From Lytechinus variegatus (lineage: Eukaryota > Echinodermata > Echinoidea > Temnopleuroida > Toxopneustidae), in NCBI RefSeq assembly GCF_018143015.1, contig NC_054756.1, forward strand, positions 20,109,361-20,173,360: a stretch of DNA of 64,000 nucleotides. Reading direction: 5' to 3'. The translations under genes were made by a program, and so were the position numbers. Positions 36,514 to 48,885 of the stretch are shown here, piece after piece. Position 1 is the stretch's first letter. Every line of letters starts with the position of its first letter. The notes under the pieces were generated by a model. That model did no database searches. It was not told where the DNA came from and saw nothing but the letters and a program-made list of their open reading frames with translations.

Positions 36514-37612
36514 CTATACCCCGTGCACAAATTCGTGAATTAGTTTCATACATGATTATTGCACATAATAATAATAACATAATAATGATAATACTAAATA
36601 TGATTAGGCTTCTATAAATTTTGGAACTGTCAATACATATTTCATATTTAGCCACGCGGCCTATAAATACTATTGTCATAAACAATCTATCTTTTAAAAA
36701 TAGCAAAGTTTGTCGAATCTTCATAACTTTATTCGAGAAATCAAGCAAGTATGAATTGCTTCCAGCAAGTTTCGGTTTTATTACCTAGTCCCACCTCTGT
36801 CTGTCTTTTTGTTTGTTGTTTTTTTTACAATTTTATCTCACTATTATTGGTTTAATCAACCATATATCAACTGGCTTTTCGCGTAGTAGTTTTGAGAATA
36901 ATTTGACCCCCTCCACCTTCAGAGCTCAAATGTGAAATGTTCGACGTAAAAAAAAAAAAACCTTGGTGGAAAGCACTTTCAGCAATAGAGTAAAAACAAA
37001 TCCCCTCCCCAATTAAAGAGGGTTAACCTTTACCTTAATCAATCTCAAAACAGCAGCAGAAGAATATGAATTACAAAACTCATAGTTATTAAACATTTTC
37101 CCTGGTTGAACCCTTACAAGTACTTTTATTGTATTGTACTTGTATTGAGTATTGCGTTCCCAATATAGAGGAGATATTTTATGCAAGAAAACTTACACGC
37201 AGTTTTCACCTTCATGAATTCGGGTCAACATTCTAGCCATGATTGTTCTCTAAAATCCAAACATTGGTATCAACATATTGTGATGACTGTAATCGGGAAG
37301 GAATGAAAGAAAAAATAGATCAGAAAAAAATATTCTCATAGAATTAGATATTAAATCTTATTGATCTAAATTGTGATGACTTGGTTCGAAATTATTTTGT
37401 CCCAAACTTCCAATCTTTTCAGAAAATAGATATCACCGAGGATTTTTTTTCAACAAATCTGCGGAACATTTAAAGCCTTTGAATCTTCTAGTTTTCAAAT
37501 TAACTTTGATCCATTCGAATACTGAAAATATCTTCTTGTGGTTATGCTGTGTATCAAAATTTAAAGTAAACAAAAACATATTGAAAACAACTTAAGAAAA
37601 CATTGCGTTCTA
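36514..37612. other. Region downstream of the TRIM gene
   Basis: AT-rich, with an A run at 36949-36960. It probably includes the TRIM 3' UTR. No exon is recognised. Confidence 0.4.
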
Positions 37613-39472
37613 TCATGTCGGAATACACATGAAAATAGTTCGGCGAGTCGGCGATCTCGGCGGCGAAGACGTCGACAACCTTGAGACCGTGTCAATCGTC
37701 CTGGTGGACGAAGTCACGGGAATCAGGGGGATCAGGCGATCATAGATCATTACATCGTCACCGTTCTGGAGCACGATCTTCCCCGATCTCGTCACGACCA
37801 CGGCAATGTGATCGAGGGACGGGCAACATCGCTGTTTCGTCACATGGTCAAGAAATTCGCCATTGGATGAATAGGAGTCAACGTAAATCGCCGAGGGGTC
37901 ATCTTTCCTTCCGTATGCGACAATGATGGAGTCATCCCTTGCTACAGCACATCGTACCCACTGCCAGACCTCGTGATTGATGTTGGCGCATGTAGCTCCG
38001 ATACTGTTTATAATAACCAACTCAGTCGCTGCCGATTGGATGACGAGACGACCGTTCGACAACGCATGGAGACTGTAAATTGTTCCATTGTACGGAATGG
38101 AGCGGACTTTTTCACCGTTGTCGGACCGGTAGACGTTAAGTTTCCCCTGGGTGTTGGAGTGATTGCGAGCGATGATCATGCCGTCGTGGTCAACGGTGAG
38201 GCATGTATGAGACCACGATCGTGGAACTTTAATGTGCCGCTTCACCTTTCCACGTTGCGTATTCCAAACTTCGATCGCCGTTCGCCCTTTTCGGCACACT
38301 GCCATTAAATCGGCCTCGATTGAAGATGAGTCTGTGATACAATGACTTTCAGATGTTACAAGGTTCGTGCTTCCATTTTCAATATTCATCGTATATAGCC
38401 CGTACTGATCATCGTCGTTCTCGCCCGTAAAAGCCACGCGATTTGTGTCCGTGGTCGCATTCAACAACCGAAACTTTGGAAGACCGACTTGAATAGTGTG
38501 CTCCTTGCACCAGGCAGGGGCAGTGGTGACGAACCGACCAAGTAAGTTCACATCGTCAACATCGCTCTTTTCTGGTTCAAACTTCACGCTCTCTGCGATA
38601 TCTTTGACTGTATTAATCATGTCCTGGTCGAGCTCCAGCTCCATACATCCAGCAAGACGGGAGTTAGATGTCATTGGACCGTCCATTTGTATTAATTCCT
38701 GGCTCCCGTAATCCAGTGTCCGTTCTGCGAGTCCTTTCGCTTCCATTATAATCTCATCGGCTGAATCCAAACCTTCTCGAACCTCTTCGATCTGAGCCAG
38801 CAGCTTCTGCTTCACTTCATCGAGCTCATGCATGAGTGTGATTTGTCTTTGCTTGATTTCTCGGCTCTTCGCATCTTTTTCCTCTTTCATCTCTCTCAAG
38901 CGATTGTCTTTCCATCTGTCTATCTTTAATTTCTCGTCTTTTGCGCGACTTTCGATCTTTCTTACAGAAACGCGGTAGTCCTCCTCAATGTTTCTTGACC
39001 TATCCTCAACGCGGACAAGCACTGCGAATGTCAGTCTCTTGAAGCGCTCGTTGACAGCCTCAGTGCATTCATCAATATTACGACGATCGAACACGAGCTC
39101 CTTGTCCTTATCAAGAATTTTCCCGAGTAATTCTCTGGCGCTTTCACGCCTTTCTTCCACCACTTTATTAATATCCTGATATTCGTGTCCTGAGTGGGTA
39201 AGGAGCACACAAACATCACATATTGGCTGGCGGCATTTCATGCAATAGAGAAAAATATCCCGATGTCGATGCTCACAGCACCTCATGTTTGAAAGCGAAG
39301 AAGACGTCGGGGAATCCAATATCGTTTTAGCACACTTTCCCCGCGCACATCTGGAACAGAGATTTCTTCTCGTGAAGTATCTGGCATTGGGCTCCCTATC
39401 ATTGACCGTACTCAGCCATTTCTCACCGCACTCGTCGCATGAGTTGTGGTCCTCCAGAAACCGATCTGCCAT
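37613..39472 (-). CDS. TRIM-like protein, RING-less: B-boxes, coiled coil, C-terminal repeat region
   Basis: A complete intronless frame of 619 codons. Residues 12-47 hold a B-box-1-like cysteine cluster (C12, C15, C39, C42, C47). Residues 65-96 form a good B-box 2: C65, H68, C77, C80, C85, C88, H93, H96. Residues about 105-260 are highly charged and helical (EMKEEKDAKSREIKQRQ), as in a TRIM coiled coil. Residues about 300-590 are beta-rich repeats (SHTCLTVDHDGMIIARN, GTIYSLHALSNGRLVIQS) suggesting a propeller. The tail is Ser/Arg/Thr-rich. No RING precedes the B-boxes, so E3 ubiquitin ligase activity is not expected by itself; it could act as a scaffold or by pairing with RING TRIMs. Intronless TRIM genes are common in echinoderm expansions. 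The start Met lies just before the zinc-binding region and is plausible. Confidence 0.85.
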   Translation of the reverse strand: MADRFLEDHNSCDECGEKWLSTVNDREPNARYFTRRNLCSRCARGKCAKTILDSPTSSSLSNMRCCEHRHRDIFLYCMKCRQPICDVCVLLTHSGHEYQDINKVVEERRESARELLGKILDKDKELVFDRRNIDECTEAVNERFKRLTFAVLVRVEDRSRNIEEDYRVSVRKIESRAKDEKLKIDRWKDNRLREMKEEKDAKSREIKQRQITLMHELDEVKQKLLAQIEEVREGLDSADEIIMEAKGLAERTLDYGSQELIQMDGPMTSNSRLAGCMELELDQDMINTVKDIAESVKFEPEKSDVDDVNLLGRFVTTAPAWCKEHTIQVGLPKFRLLNATTDTNRVAFTGENDDDQYGLYTMNIENGSTNLVTSESHCITDSSSIEADLMAVCRKGRTAIEVWNTQRGKVKRHIKVPRSWSHTCLTVDHDGMIIARNHSNTQGKLNVYRSDNGEKVRSIPYNGTIYSLHALSNGRLVIQSAATELVIINSIGATCANINHEVWQWVRCAVARDDSIIVAYGRKDDPSAIYVDSYSSNGEFLDHVTKQRCCPSLDHIAVVVTRSGKIVLQNGDDVMIYDRLIPLIPVTSSTRTIDTVSRLSTSSPPRSPTRRTIFMCIPT

Positions 39473-42358
39473 TTTGTTTTCGTCTTATGACAAAAACTAT
39501 TAGAGAATATCACATTTCAGTGACAAAGTCTCGCTTAAGTTAATTCACGGCAGTGTCAAACACGTTCAAATCTTATCCGGTTATCACGTCTGGCGCCTTA
39601 TACTATCAATGATGGGTTTCCTTCGTAGATAAGAGTCCCACTTTATATTTTAAACTGTTACCGTAAGAACATAGAAATGTTCAGTTCCCAGCCGGGAAAA
39701 CTTTATCGATGCAACACATTTATGACTGAATAAAGTTCAAGTTTACTCAAAGTAAGAGACATTGAATGCCAAAATTACTAACTGGTCCGTGTCCATCATT
39801 GATACACTAGTCCATATCCTTAATTGAAGCTCATAAAACAACATAAAGTCTTGCAAACATATCTCCGGTAAAAAAAAATGTTCACCCCCTTACTTCCGAC
39901 GAACTTGGTTTGTTGGATCAAATCATTGGCGACTCCAAATTCGGAAATGTATGCTCATCAACACATACTACTAGGTAATAATCCGTGTTCTCTTGTATTT
40001 TGTCTGAACTGTTTTAGATGTTGCAATCGAATGACGGCTGAGCGCGATCCCAGCCTGCCCAAAATCACGCCTCAACTGTTATTTTCTCCTCTTCTCAATT
40101 TTCCCTTTTATGCCAGATCGGAAGTAACGGAGTCAAAGGTTACGTATTGCAAACAAGTTCTTTTATTTGCGAAGCCTAGTCCGGAAACAGCGCCGCATTA
40201 TTTCGAGCGCTTAGCAAACATGTTTTGCACCAGCGATCTTATTCAATGCCCCCCTTGGTAGGAGCAAAGTCCATGAAGTTAACCCGCTCTCACACCCCTG
40301 TATGACACGAATAGGCGCCTGTTCAATGGTTGTATAGTGCAGTCTATAGACCCTTGCATTGCATATTAAAGTGCTTGTTGCTTTATTGATGAGAGAATAG
40401 ATTCATTAGTATAAGACGCTTATCTGACACTTAATCTTCAATCCCCTCATCAACCCATTCAGACCAAATAATGTAACGACGCCAATGTTAAAGCAATGAC
40501 TCGTCATCGTCATTAACGAAAAGTTTAGGCATGTACTATTTATAGGCTTACACCGGCCTCTAAACTAGGCTATCATCTTAACTCTAACAGGAAGATGCTT
40601 GCTCGCTTATAATAAATAAGTGTATAATGTAAATCACTAGATAAAACTTTCATGAACTTAAACATAACTTTTTGTTCTGTTTTGCACCTTTTGTCACGGT
40701 GTATTGAAATAAAAAGGTAATTTCGACGAACAACAACACTTTTAAAAACACACTAGGCCCCGACTAGGCCTAATTGAAATAACAAGATATCGTAGTCAAC
40801 TTTAATCATGCAAAACCACCAAGTGTATATTCCTGTATCGACCCGCGTATCTACCTTAATTGGTCTACTCACGACATGACCGAATATGATCTGCTTGAAT
40901 ATGCCTAGGAAACAGAAAGGACTAAATTCATCTGAACCTAGCTGTCATCAGTGCATTTGCATTGGTTTGTTTTCAGAGTAAATAACAGCAGAATCTTGAA
41001 TAATAAGACATCGATGAAAAGTTAAGAACACATAAATCTATAAGTAAGCTTTACAGATTAGTGATATGAATATTCATCATGTTTGTTTGTTTGTTGCTGT
41101 AATTAAGGTTTTTAATTAACGCAGTGAAAAAACGCAGTTTCAATATTTCAAATGCGTATTTAACATTATACTCAATTATTCAAACTTAGTTATATTGAGA
41201 AGAGAGACCTCTGGGTCATTGTGACTCAGTTTGTTTTTCGCATCCCAGGCGACACCAAAAAATAACAAAAATAAGAGGAATAATAATGATAATAATAATT
41301 ATTATTATTATGATAATGATAACTATAACAATAATTTAGAATTAATGTAGCGTTCAGCTCCCAGCCTCGTGATATGACACAGGACATGCTCTGAAGGCTA
41401 AACAATCCATGGCAGGTTCTATTATCATTAATGCCATGGTAATATTTGGTTGATGTAATCTAATTATTGATTTACTTTATTCATCATATCAAAATTGGCC
41501 GACCAGAAATCCGACAACGATTGTTATTCTGAAGCCATCCACAACCTGAAAATTATATTTGTACGCTAACCGCACCCGCGATCTCCGACCGTTGACTTAG
41601 AGACCCTATATGCTTTTTATTTGTTCCACTTTTGGGGTTTCAAAGGAGTATCTTTTTTTAATACTGTATTCGCACTTATATAGCGATTCTTCAACAGAAA
41701 TCCAAAATCAAAGATGTGGTGACGAATTTTACAAAGACGAAATACGACAGTAGATTATAAGAAAGTATATAGATTCTATCTCTTAAGAGTCTTAACTCCG
41801 TTCACAGGCCCGCTTCGGCCCTGTTGGCAATGAAAGTTTCGCTAAATTTTTTTTTTTTAAGTATGAAAAAAGGTATATTAGAAGCAATTGTGTGTTTGAA
41901 TCACAGTTCATATAAAATTGTGTCATTCTAAACAGATTTTACGCTTTGCAGTAAGGCATTTGCCCCCCCCCCAAAAAAAAGGCCATCAGTTGCTGTTTTA
42001 ATTGCACCAAAGAATGATGGGGACGTATAGGTTGGTCGATTGGTCTTCATTTGCTAATATAAGCATAAATCATACTTATTTTTTTTACTTTCCAAAATAA
42101 CAGCCAAATAGAGCTCACCATTGACTACGTCCGGCACAGGCAAAATTAATGGAAAATTTTAGCATGTTCGCGGAAGGATGCTTTCATGAGTATGAAGAGT
42201 ACTCGAGAGAAAAAAAAGGAATGAAAATTTGTACTCGAATTGGAAAGACCGTTAGTTACTGGTCCTAATTTGCATTTTTTCTGTAATGACTTCGACAAAA
42301 TGTACTTGAGCATGCGGCAATAGGAGTGCCAAAAGCACAATTGTCCTTTGAATGGGAA
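39473..42358. other. Intergenic stretch upstream of the TRIM gene
   Basis: About 2.9 kb with no recognisable gene. A 127-residue plus-strand open frame at 39878-40261 has no domain. AT-triplet tracts occur near 41275-41330. The first few hundred bases would hold the TRIM promoter. Confidence 0.5.
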
Positions 42359-42527
42359 AACTATATATAGGGGCGTGTTTTTAAGGCCGAAAATGTCTGA
42401 AAGTGCACCTGAAACAATCGAGGAGTCACATTCTGGATTGTTGGACGATAATGGTGACACTTTTTTTTTAATAAGAGTGACCGACACTTGGCTGGAAACT
42501 TCCATTTCAGATTTAGAGCGGTTTATG
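42359..42527 (+). promoter_or_regulatory. TATA-like box with possible first exon
   Basis: ACTATATATAGG at 42359-42370 is a strong TATA-like sequence. An ATG follows at 42393 and opens 45 codons rich in acidic residues and Ser (MSESAPETIEESH), ending at a possible donor (TTTATG|GTAAAT) at 42527. Spacing would suit a very short 5' leader. No downstream exon was found and the protein is not recognised, so this may be coincidence. Confidence 0.2.
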
Positions 42528-42584
42528 GTAAATTTATGGTTAGGCCTTTATACAACTTTCATACAACATCCACCCCTCCCCCAC

Positions 42585-42640
42585 CCACCCTTTCTCTCTC
42601 TCTCTCTCTCTTTCCCTCTCTCTGTCTGTCTCTCTCAAAT
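42585..42640. repeat. (TC)n tract
   Basis: TCTC-rich stretch with CCCT interruptions. Confidence 0.8.
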
Positions 42641-42834
42641 TGTCCATGAAAAATACAATAGCGATCAATACAGAAAGCCGTAGATATTGTTAAGGACGGA
42701 AATGTTTTTTGTCCAGCAACTGTACCGAGCACTACCTGATCGGATTAAAAGTTTTTTAGCCGGTGGCGGAACTAATATTCACATTTCTTTTCAAGTGCGG
42801 ATTTGGGTGCTAGGTGAACATTGGTGAAACGTAT

Positions 42835-43105
42835 CTTCTTTTCTTTCCTTTTTCTTTCTCTTTTCCTTCTTCTTCTCCTTTCATTTTTCTTCATCTTCTA
42901 CCTCTCCTCCTCCTTCTTCTTCGTCTCCCCTCCTCCTCTTCCTTCTTCTTCTTCTTCTTCTCCTTCTTATTCATCTTCTTCTTCTTTCGCTTCTCCTTCG
43001 TCTCCCCCTCCTCCTCCTTCTTCTTCTAATTCTTCTCCTTCTTCTTCTTCTTATTATTCATCTTCTTCTTTCGCTTCTTCTTCGTCGTCGTCGTCTTCTT
43101 CTTAA
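42835..43105. repeat. Long polypyrimidine (CTT)n tract
   Basis: About 270 bp almost without purines on the plus strand, mostly CTT/CTC triplets. Such homopyrimidine tracts can adopt triplex (H-DNA) structure, which is general knowledge. The Ser/Phe/Pro/Leu open frames are artefacts. Confidence 0.9.
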
Positions 43106-43947
43106 TAAGTCTCATGGTTGAATGTGTTTTTAGTCAGTTTTCTATCCCTCCCCCCCATTTACAACACGTTATTTATTTTCCTTCTCATTTTAAAAGGGTC
43201 AATTTTTTAAACAATAATTTGTACCGATAACAACATTCATATTTCTTTTTTTTTATAAACACAACAAAATATTCTAAACCCTTCATATATCACATGCAGC
43301 ATATTAGGGTGTCGAACATAAATTAATTTGGTCGGAGGGCTCCTAATCTCCTGGTTGACTGGCTTTAGTTGATCCGCCATGTTATCCATGAGTGATCTCC
43401 AAAGGAAAAATAAACACGGTCGTCGTTTGAGGGATTTTTTAAGGGAATTTCAACAAATTCGTTTTCTTTCCATTTTTGTGTATAATGAAACATGACAAAT
43501 ATGAGTCATTTACTTTGACCCCCTACCCATGGGTGTAAAACACTGGAAATTCATGAATATGGAAGCAAACTCAATGCAGTAAAACAAAACTGTGCATAGG
43601 CCTATGTAAAAACAAATTAGCATGTGTTTGCGAAGCTTCATCTGCACAAGGGTTTTCTAAGATTTTCACTATTTATAATAACTACTTTTTGATAATGTTT
43701 TATGGCCGCCTACGTGTCACCTAAGAAGAACACGGAATCGACATTTTAGAAATCGGAAAACCGGGGCGTCGAATCTCCACTATGATTCTGTGAGCCCAAG
43801 TCATCGAATTCATCCTTTTCTTCAATTTATAGAATCAAATTATTTTATTCACTTTTTTATATTTCTGCAAAATGAGCCCTTATATCATATTGTACGAAAA
43901 GGTTGTAACCATATCACTGCTAGGTTAATTTGGTTGTTTCTTTGATG
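43106..43947. other. Non-coding stretch
   Basis: No exon or repeat family is recognised. Confidence 0.5.
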
Positions 43948-44538
43948 TTAAAGGGATGGTCCAGCTGGAAATATTTATATCTCAATAAATAGAGTAAAAT
44001 TCACAGAGCAAAATGTTGAAAAATGTATCAAAATCGGATAACAAATAACAAAGTTATTGAATTTTAAAGTTTTTCATTATTCCGATGAAACAATTCTAGG
44101 CATGTTTTTATGAATATTCATTAGGTGGGCTGATAATGTCCCCACTTGTACTTTGGTATTTTATTATATGAGATTATGTGTATTCAAAATTTTCTACCAA
44201 GAACTAAAACAATTGGTTCGACAACTGATTAAGTGCATTATTTATTCATTACCGCAAATCATTTCATCATAATGGAGACACATCATTTATGCACATGTAT
44301 GAAAATATGAAACATTTATGATTTCACACAATAACATAAGAAAAGGGAAAGTGGGTATGTGACATCATCAGCCCATCTAATGAATATTCATGACGATGTG
44401 CATATAACAATTTTCACAAAATATTGATTAACTTTAAAATCCAATAACTTCGTTATTTGTTATCCGATTTTGACGATATTTTTAGCATTTTCTCTGTGAA
44501 TTTTACTCTATTTATCTTAGCCCGGACCATCCCTTTAA
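43948..44538. mobile_element. TTAA-flanked foldback element, GGGATGGTCC termini
   Basis: A 591-bp element with inverted ends TTAAAGGGATGGTCC and GGACCATCCCTTTAA and long inverted inner arms (AAATCGGATAACAAATAAC and its mirror, GAATATTCATTAG and its mirror). Organisation and inner sequence resemble the 10152-10766 family, so they are probably related. No coding capacity. Confidence 0.75.
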
Positions 44539-44565
44539 AGGTCGAGTCCACCCCAACAAAAATTC
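44535..44565 (+). mobile_element. Lone terminus of the AGGTCRAGTCCACC element family
   Basis: TTAAAGGTCGAGTCCACCCC starts on the same TTAA that closes the preceding element. The rest of the element is not found; the sequence passes at once into GAATTGAATTGAATTTATT. Either an abutting insertion later deleted, or a composite. Confidence 0.55.
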
Positions 44566-44868
44566 GATTTGAATTGAATTGAATTTATTACAGAACGTCA
44601 CTGGCAATTGCCAACATTTTGTTCAAAACAAGAAAATATATAACAGATAAACAAAAACAAAATAGTATTTGATGTCAAACAAAACAAAAGACAAAATCAA
44701 AACAAAACATAGCAAAACAACTTATATATACAAATATACACTATAGATATAGGCATTATTCGGGTACTCATTTTAACAATGAGTAAAATAAGCTGATGTC
44801 CAAGAGAGGACAAGGAAAACAAAAGGAAAGTGGGAGAGGAAAGGATTTGAATAACTGTAAATTTCATC

Positions 44869-44872
<4 letters not shown>

Positions 44873-44903
<31 letters not shown>
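44873..44903. repeat. (ATAG)n microsatellite
   Basis: About eight ATAG units. Confidence 0.85.
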
Positions 44904-44905
<2 letters not shown>

Positions 44906-47849
44906 GATAATCAAATGCGGAAGACATCAGACGGGTGTACAAAAAGAAGAAAATTTATATAACATGTATAATTCATAAATGTGATATATACAAGTAAATG
45001 GACCATGTTGGTCAGACCTTGTTCTTCAAGCATTTCTAACCATTAGATATATGCATATTGTTGTATCATGGCATTAATCATATCGGACATGTCATACCAT
45101 TTTGGACCCGCGCCAAAATAAACATCGTCCAAATCGCATGATCCGTTTCCCGCCATTTTTACATCTCCGGCATTGCGAAATCGTTTAGAACCCTTCCATC
45201 CTCGCAAGAGCGAATATGGTTGTCTAATGTAGTATACTGTCATGGTAACATAATTATTGCTTGGCGGGCTAAAGAAAGCAAAATACATGATAAAGAACTT
45301 CGATGGTTCTTTTCATTATTATCATGCAATGTGTTTTTCCCCATGAAAAAAATAAGCCAAATGCTATAAGATCACAAAATGATCATCCTAAATTGCCCCC
45401 CGGGTAAATTGCCCCGATTATAATTTTGACCACCACAGTATATTGGTATAACAGGCCTAAAACATGAACATCTCTATGATTGCTGACCCTTTTCACAATT
45501 TGGGCACAGAGGACCGAGTTCAGTTGAACATAAATGCTCATTTGAACATGTTGATCAATCAAAAAGTCATTAGATTTAAATTCATGAATTGTAAGCTGCA
45601 ATTCTCGTTTTTTAATCAGTCAAATTTCTTACTGTGTATATATAGTCTTTGTCTCAGAATTCATAGTCAAACGAAATTCCAGCAACGGCGGAATAACGTT
45701 CTACTTTCCAATCTTTATGATGAGTGTTTCTTAAAAAGACACCATACGGTCAACAGATCATCGCCTCAAGCGGTCTTCGCTTCAGACAGGGTATTCCCCT
45801 TTAGAGATGGATGATGTCATGATCAGGCAGGACCACAACCCACTGATTACCTGACTGATACACCCACAAGCAGACAACTGAATGCATCTTTTACCTATTA
45901 GAATTTAAATATGGCATTTTTCAGATCGTTAGGATTTGAAATAAAAATCTAACACCTTCTCTCGGTAAATGTTTTAATTTTTTGTATAGAATAGCCGTTT
46001 GAGAACTTGCTTTACTTAGTAATTAGATTTAGAAAGTTACCGAGAAATATTATACTCTGATGGGATACTGATATTCCAACCCATTCCATGTTTGAGAAAG
46101 CTGTTTTACATAACCAAGACAAAATACGCAGATATTCTCTTTTGTTCGAGCACCCGATCGAATTTAACAGGCTGTAAATTTATCCAATAAAACACATTAT
46201 CAGTTTATATCCTTCACATCACAACTGTTGGGCACACGCATTAATAATTTAGTTAAGCAAATGGAATAGTGACATTCACTTTGGGGATACACCAAAGCTT
46301 AAGATAGGCCTACCTATGAAACCAACCTCCAATTTGTTTTAAATTTAAATTTTTGTGTTTGTTATCCTCCTACCACCCCCCTCTCTCTCTCTCCCTCTCT
46401 TCTTTCCCTTTCTTTTTCCTTTACTTTTTATTTTCATTTTTTCCCTTATCTTTCTCTTTCTCTTTCTCTCTTTAAACAATGTCACAATACATATCTTTCA
46501 TCTGAAGTCTCTAAGAATTTATTAAATTCATTATTTATACAATTTGAAATGTACATGATATAAAAATCATATCTTACAATAGAATCTTTACTGACAAACA
46601 AAAAATCAGTCATGTCAATAACTATAAATATATCCCTCCCTATCGCATAAGACGGTTATCTGGTAATGTTGTACTCTTATCATTGTTCGATATCAAAACC
46701 TTCAGATCAATTTCAACATTGACACAGTACAAAGGTGTCTTTTCCAACATGAATAAAATAAAGAATCAATTAAAGTGCTTGTCTACAGATTCTTGAGAAT
46801 TACAAATTTCAGTTTCTGAATACAAATTGTACAAAACACACTTGAGAAATTTAATTAGTAAAAATCGAGGGTCCTGCTTCAGCAAAGATGTCATCAAATG
46901 CACCAGCTGAAATTAAAAGACAAATGTGCTTTTGGCCAATCGATTGGCACAATTTCAGTGGCTTGTAACAGAAGCATTTCATTTATGATCGATGACAAGT
47001 TTCATGAAACGGGGGCCAGATTGAGAGGCTGAATTTAAACATTGAAAAGTGTAAAAATTTCATTTAAAACAGCTTAGCAGGGTAATCGCTTCAAATATTA
47101 ACACAGAAAGAGTGAGACATCTTGAGATTAGATGATGCTTAAACTTGGAACCACAAGTCACCTCTATCTATCAAATCATTATAGTCTGAAATATATTTTC
47201 AAAAGTGAAAGCATTCATATTAGATTTTTATAACTTGACAATGGGGAGCCGAATGCAAGAAGACCGATTTCCTGTTCTGTCCATATTTTTCAACATTTTT
47301 AGGTTCACAAATCTATGCAAATAAATCGAGCATTCGGTTTGTGTAACATTTGGCTCCCCATATTCAAATAATTGATTTTCATTATATAATTATGTTACAT
47401 GTAGTTCAACCTTTTATCAATACAGGCTACAGAGTCCTATTACTTGATTGGCTGGTGGAGAGCAAGCTGTAGTATAATTTCAAACTTTCTACTCCAAAGC
47501 AAATGACTTTCGGAGGATTATGCAGAAAATGAATTCTGAACTGCTCCAAAGTAATTACAAATATACATGTATTAAAAACAAAAGTTAATTGGATTCTTGG
47601 CATTTTTTTTTCTTCTGCAATAAAGCATCTTAATTTAACATTCATGTACAGTTATGTACAAGTCTATGGTGGGAATGAGCTGAGAAGACAACAAATCAAA
47701 ACGCTACAAAAATATTTCACCAAGTATTGCTTTTTTTTCTCTCTCTAAGTGAACTGTTAGAACTCACTTTCAGAATGAATGCAGTTGAAATATACAGATT
47801 TACATCACAACACAGCAGCATGCAGAGCTAGAATGTAAATTAATGAAAC
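44904..47849. other. Intergenic stretch without a recognised gene
   Basis: Open frames such as 45464-45814 show no domain. A CT-rich tract lies at 46378-46475. A half copy of a foldback family ending GACAAGTTTCATGAAACGGG is near 46990-47012. Confidence 0.5.
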
Positions 47850-48012
47850 CAGGGCTCCGTAACACAAAGATTAGTGATCAATCGCTAAATCAACTGACCA
47901 ATCATTATCAACGTTACACGCGCATTAGGTTTGAAATATTGACCAGGGACCAATCAGAGCGTTTTTTTCATATTTGCAATTCATCGCTAACCTTTGTGTT
48001 ACGGAGCCCTCG
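47850..48012. mobile_element. Foldback element, AGGGCTCCGTAACACAAAG termini
   Basis: About 163 bp with inverted ends AGGGCTCCGTAACACAAAG and CTTTGTGTTACGGAGCCCT, and an inner pair ATCGCTAA/ATCGCTAACC. Same broad family as 36379-36513. Confidence 0.75.
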
Positions 48013-48885
48013 TGTCTTCAAACAGTGCCAGATGAAAGAAAAACTCTGGTAATGGTAAACACAGAAAATAAAATGTTCACAGGATTTATGTAGTCATAAT
48101 TTTTTTTTCAACTTCTGTGGTCTTGTCTTCTTATAAAAGTACTATGTAAACTGTTGTTGTATTCTTGTTTTGGCTTAAGAGCGGTGATTCAAATAATTGT
48201 ATCTGCTTTTAAGTTAGGTGGGTTTTTTTTGGTTTATTTTGCATTTTGCATGTAAGGTGTCGTTGCAGGAGCAAACACATAATCCTATCAATCATGACAG
48301 AATTGACACCCATTTGTTTATACATTTAACTATCTTAAACCTCTCAAAACATACTGATAAGACACTGGTAAGCATTAAGCATGGAAGAGAAAAGCTATAG
48401 ATACATTCACAGAAGTTTTCAATTGATGGAAGTAAAGGCAATGACTGAAATATACATGTATAAAAGCAAGAAAGTGTAAATAAACCATCTAGAAAATGCT
48501 GTATATGTACATGTATGTACATTACAGAGGTAATCAACAAGGCTGTGAATATACAATGTTTTTTGCTTTCATTTTCATTTTAGGATTTGTCACAATATAC
48601 AGACCATCTGATAACAGAAATTTAGTAAAATAGATATAGGCCTATTCAATGCATGATAAATGTTATTTTACTCACTGCTGTGTGATTAGTAAATGCAATC
48701 GAATTCCTATTTCTTATCAAATCAGAATCATTATACATGTAAGTGTGTACTTTTCAAAGTCTAGGATCGGATAGAATTGCATTACAAATGAATTCTGTAA
48801 GATTGCAAGTTCAGAATGCTTTCATTCTTGCCTTTTTTATGTCAATTGAAAGAAAGAATGCATTAATAACACATATTATGTATAT

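Noticed and set aside
39878..40261. 127-residue frame upstream of the TRIM gene
   Set aside because: No domain, no Pfam-like pattern by eye and no splice context; probably chance.
42812..43105. Ser/Phe/Pro/Leu-rich open frames
   Set aside because: Product of the polypyrimidine tract.
45464..45814. 116-residue open frame
   Set aside because: No recognisable domain or splice context.
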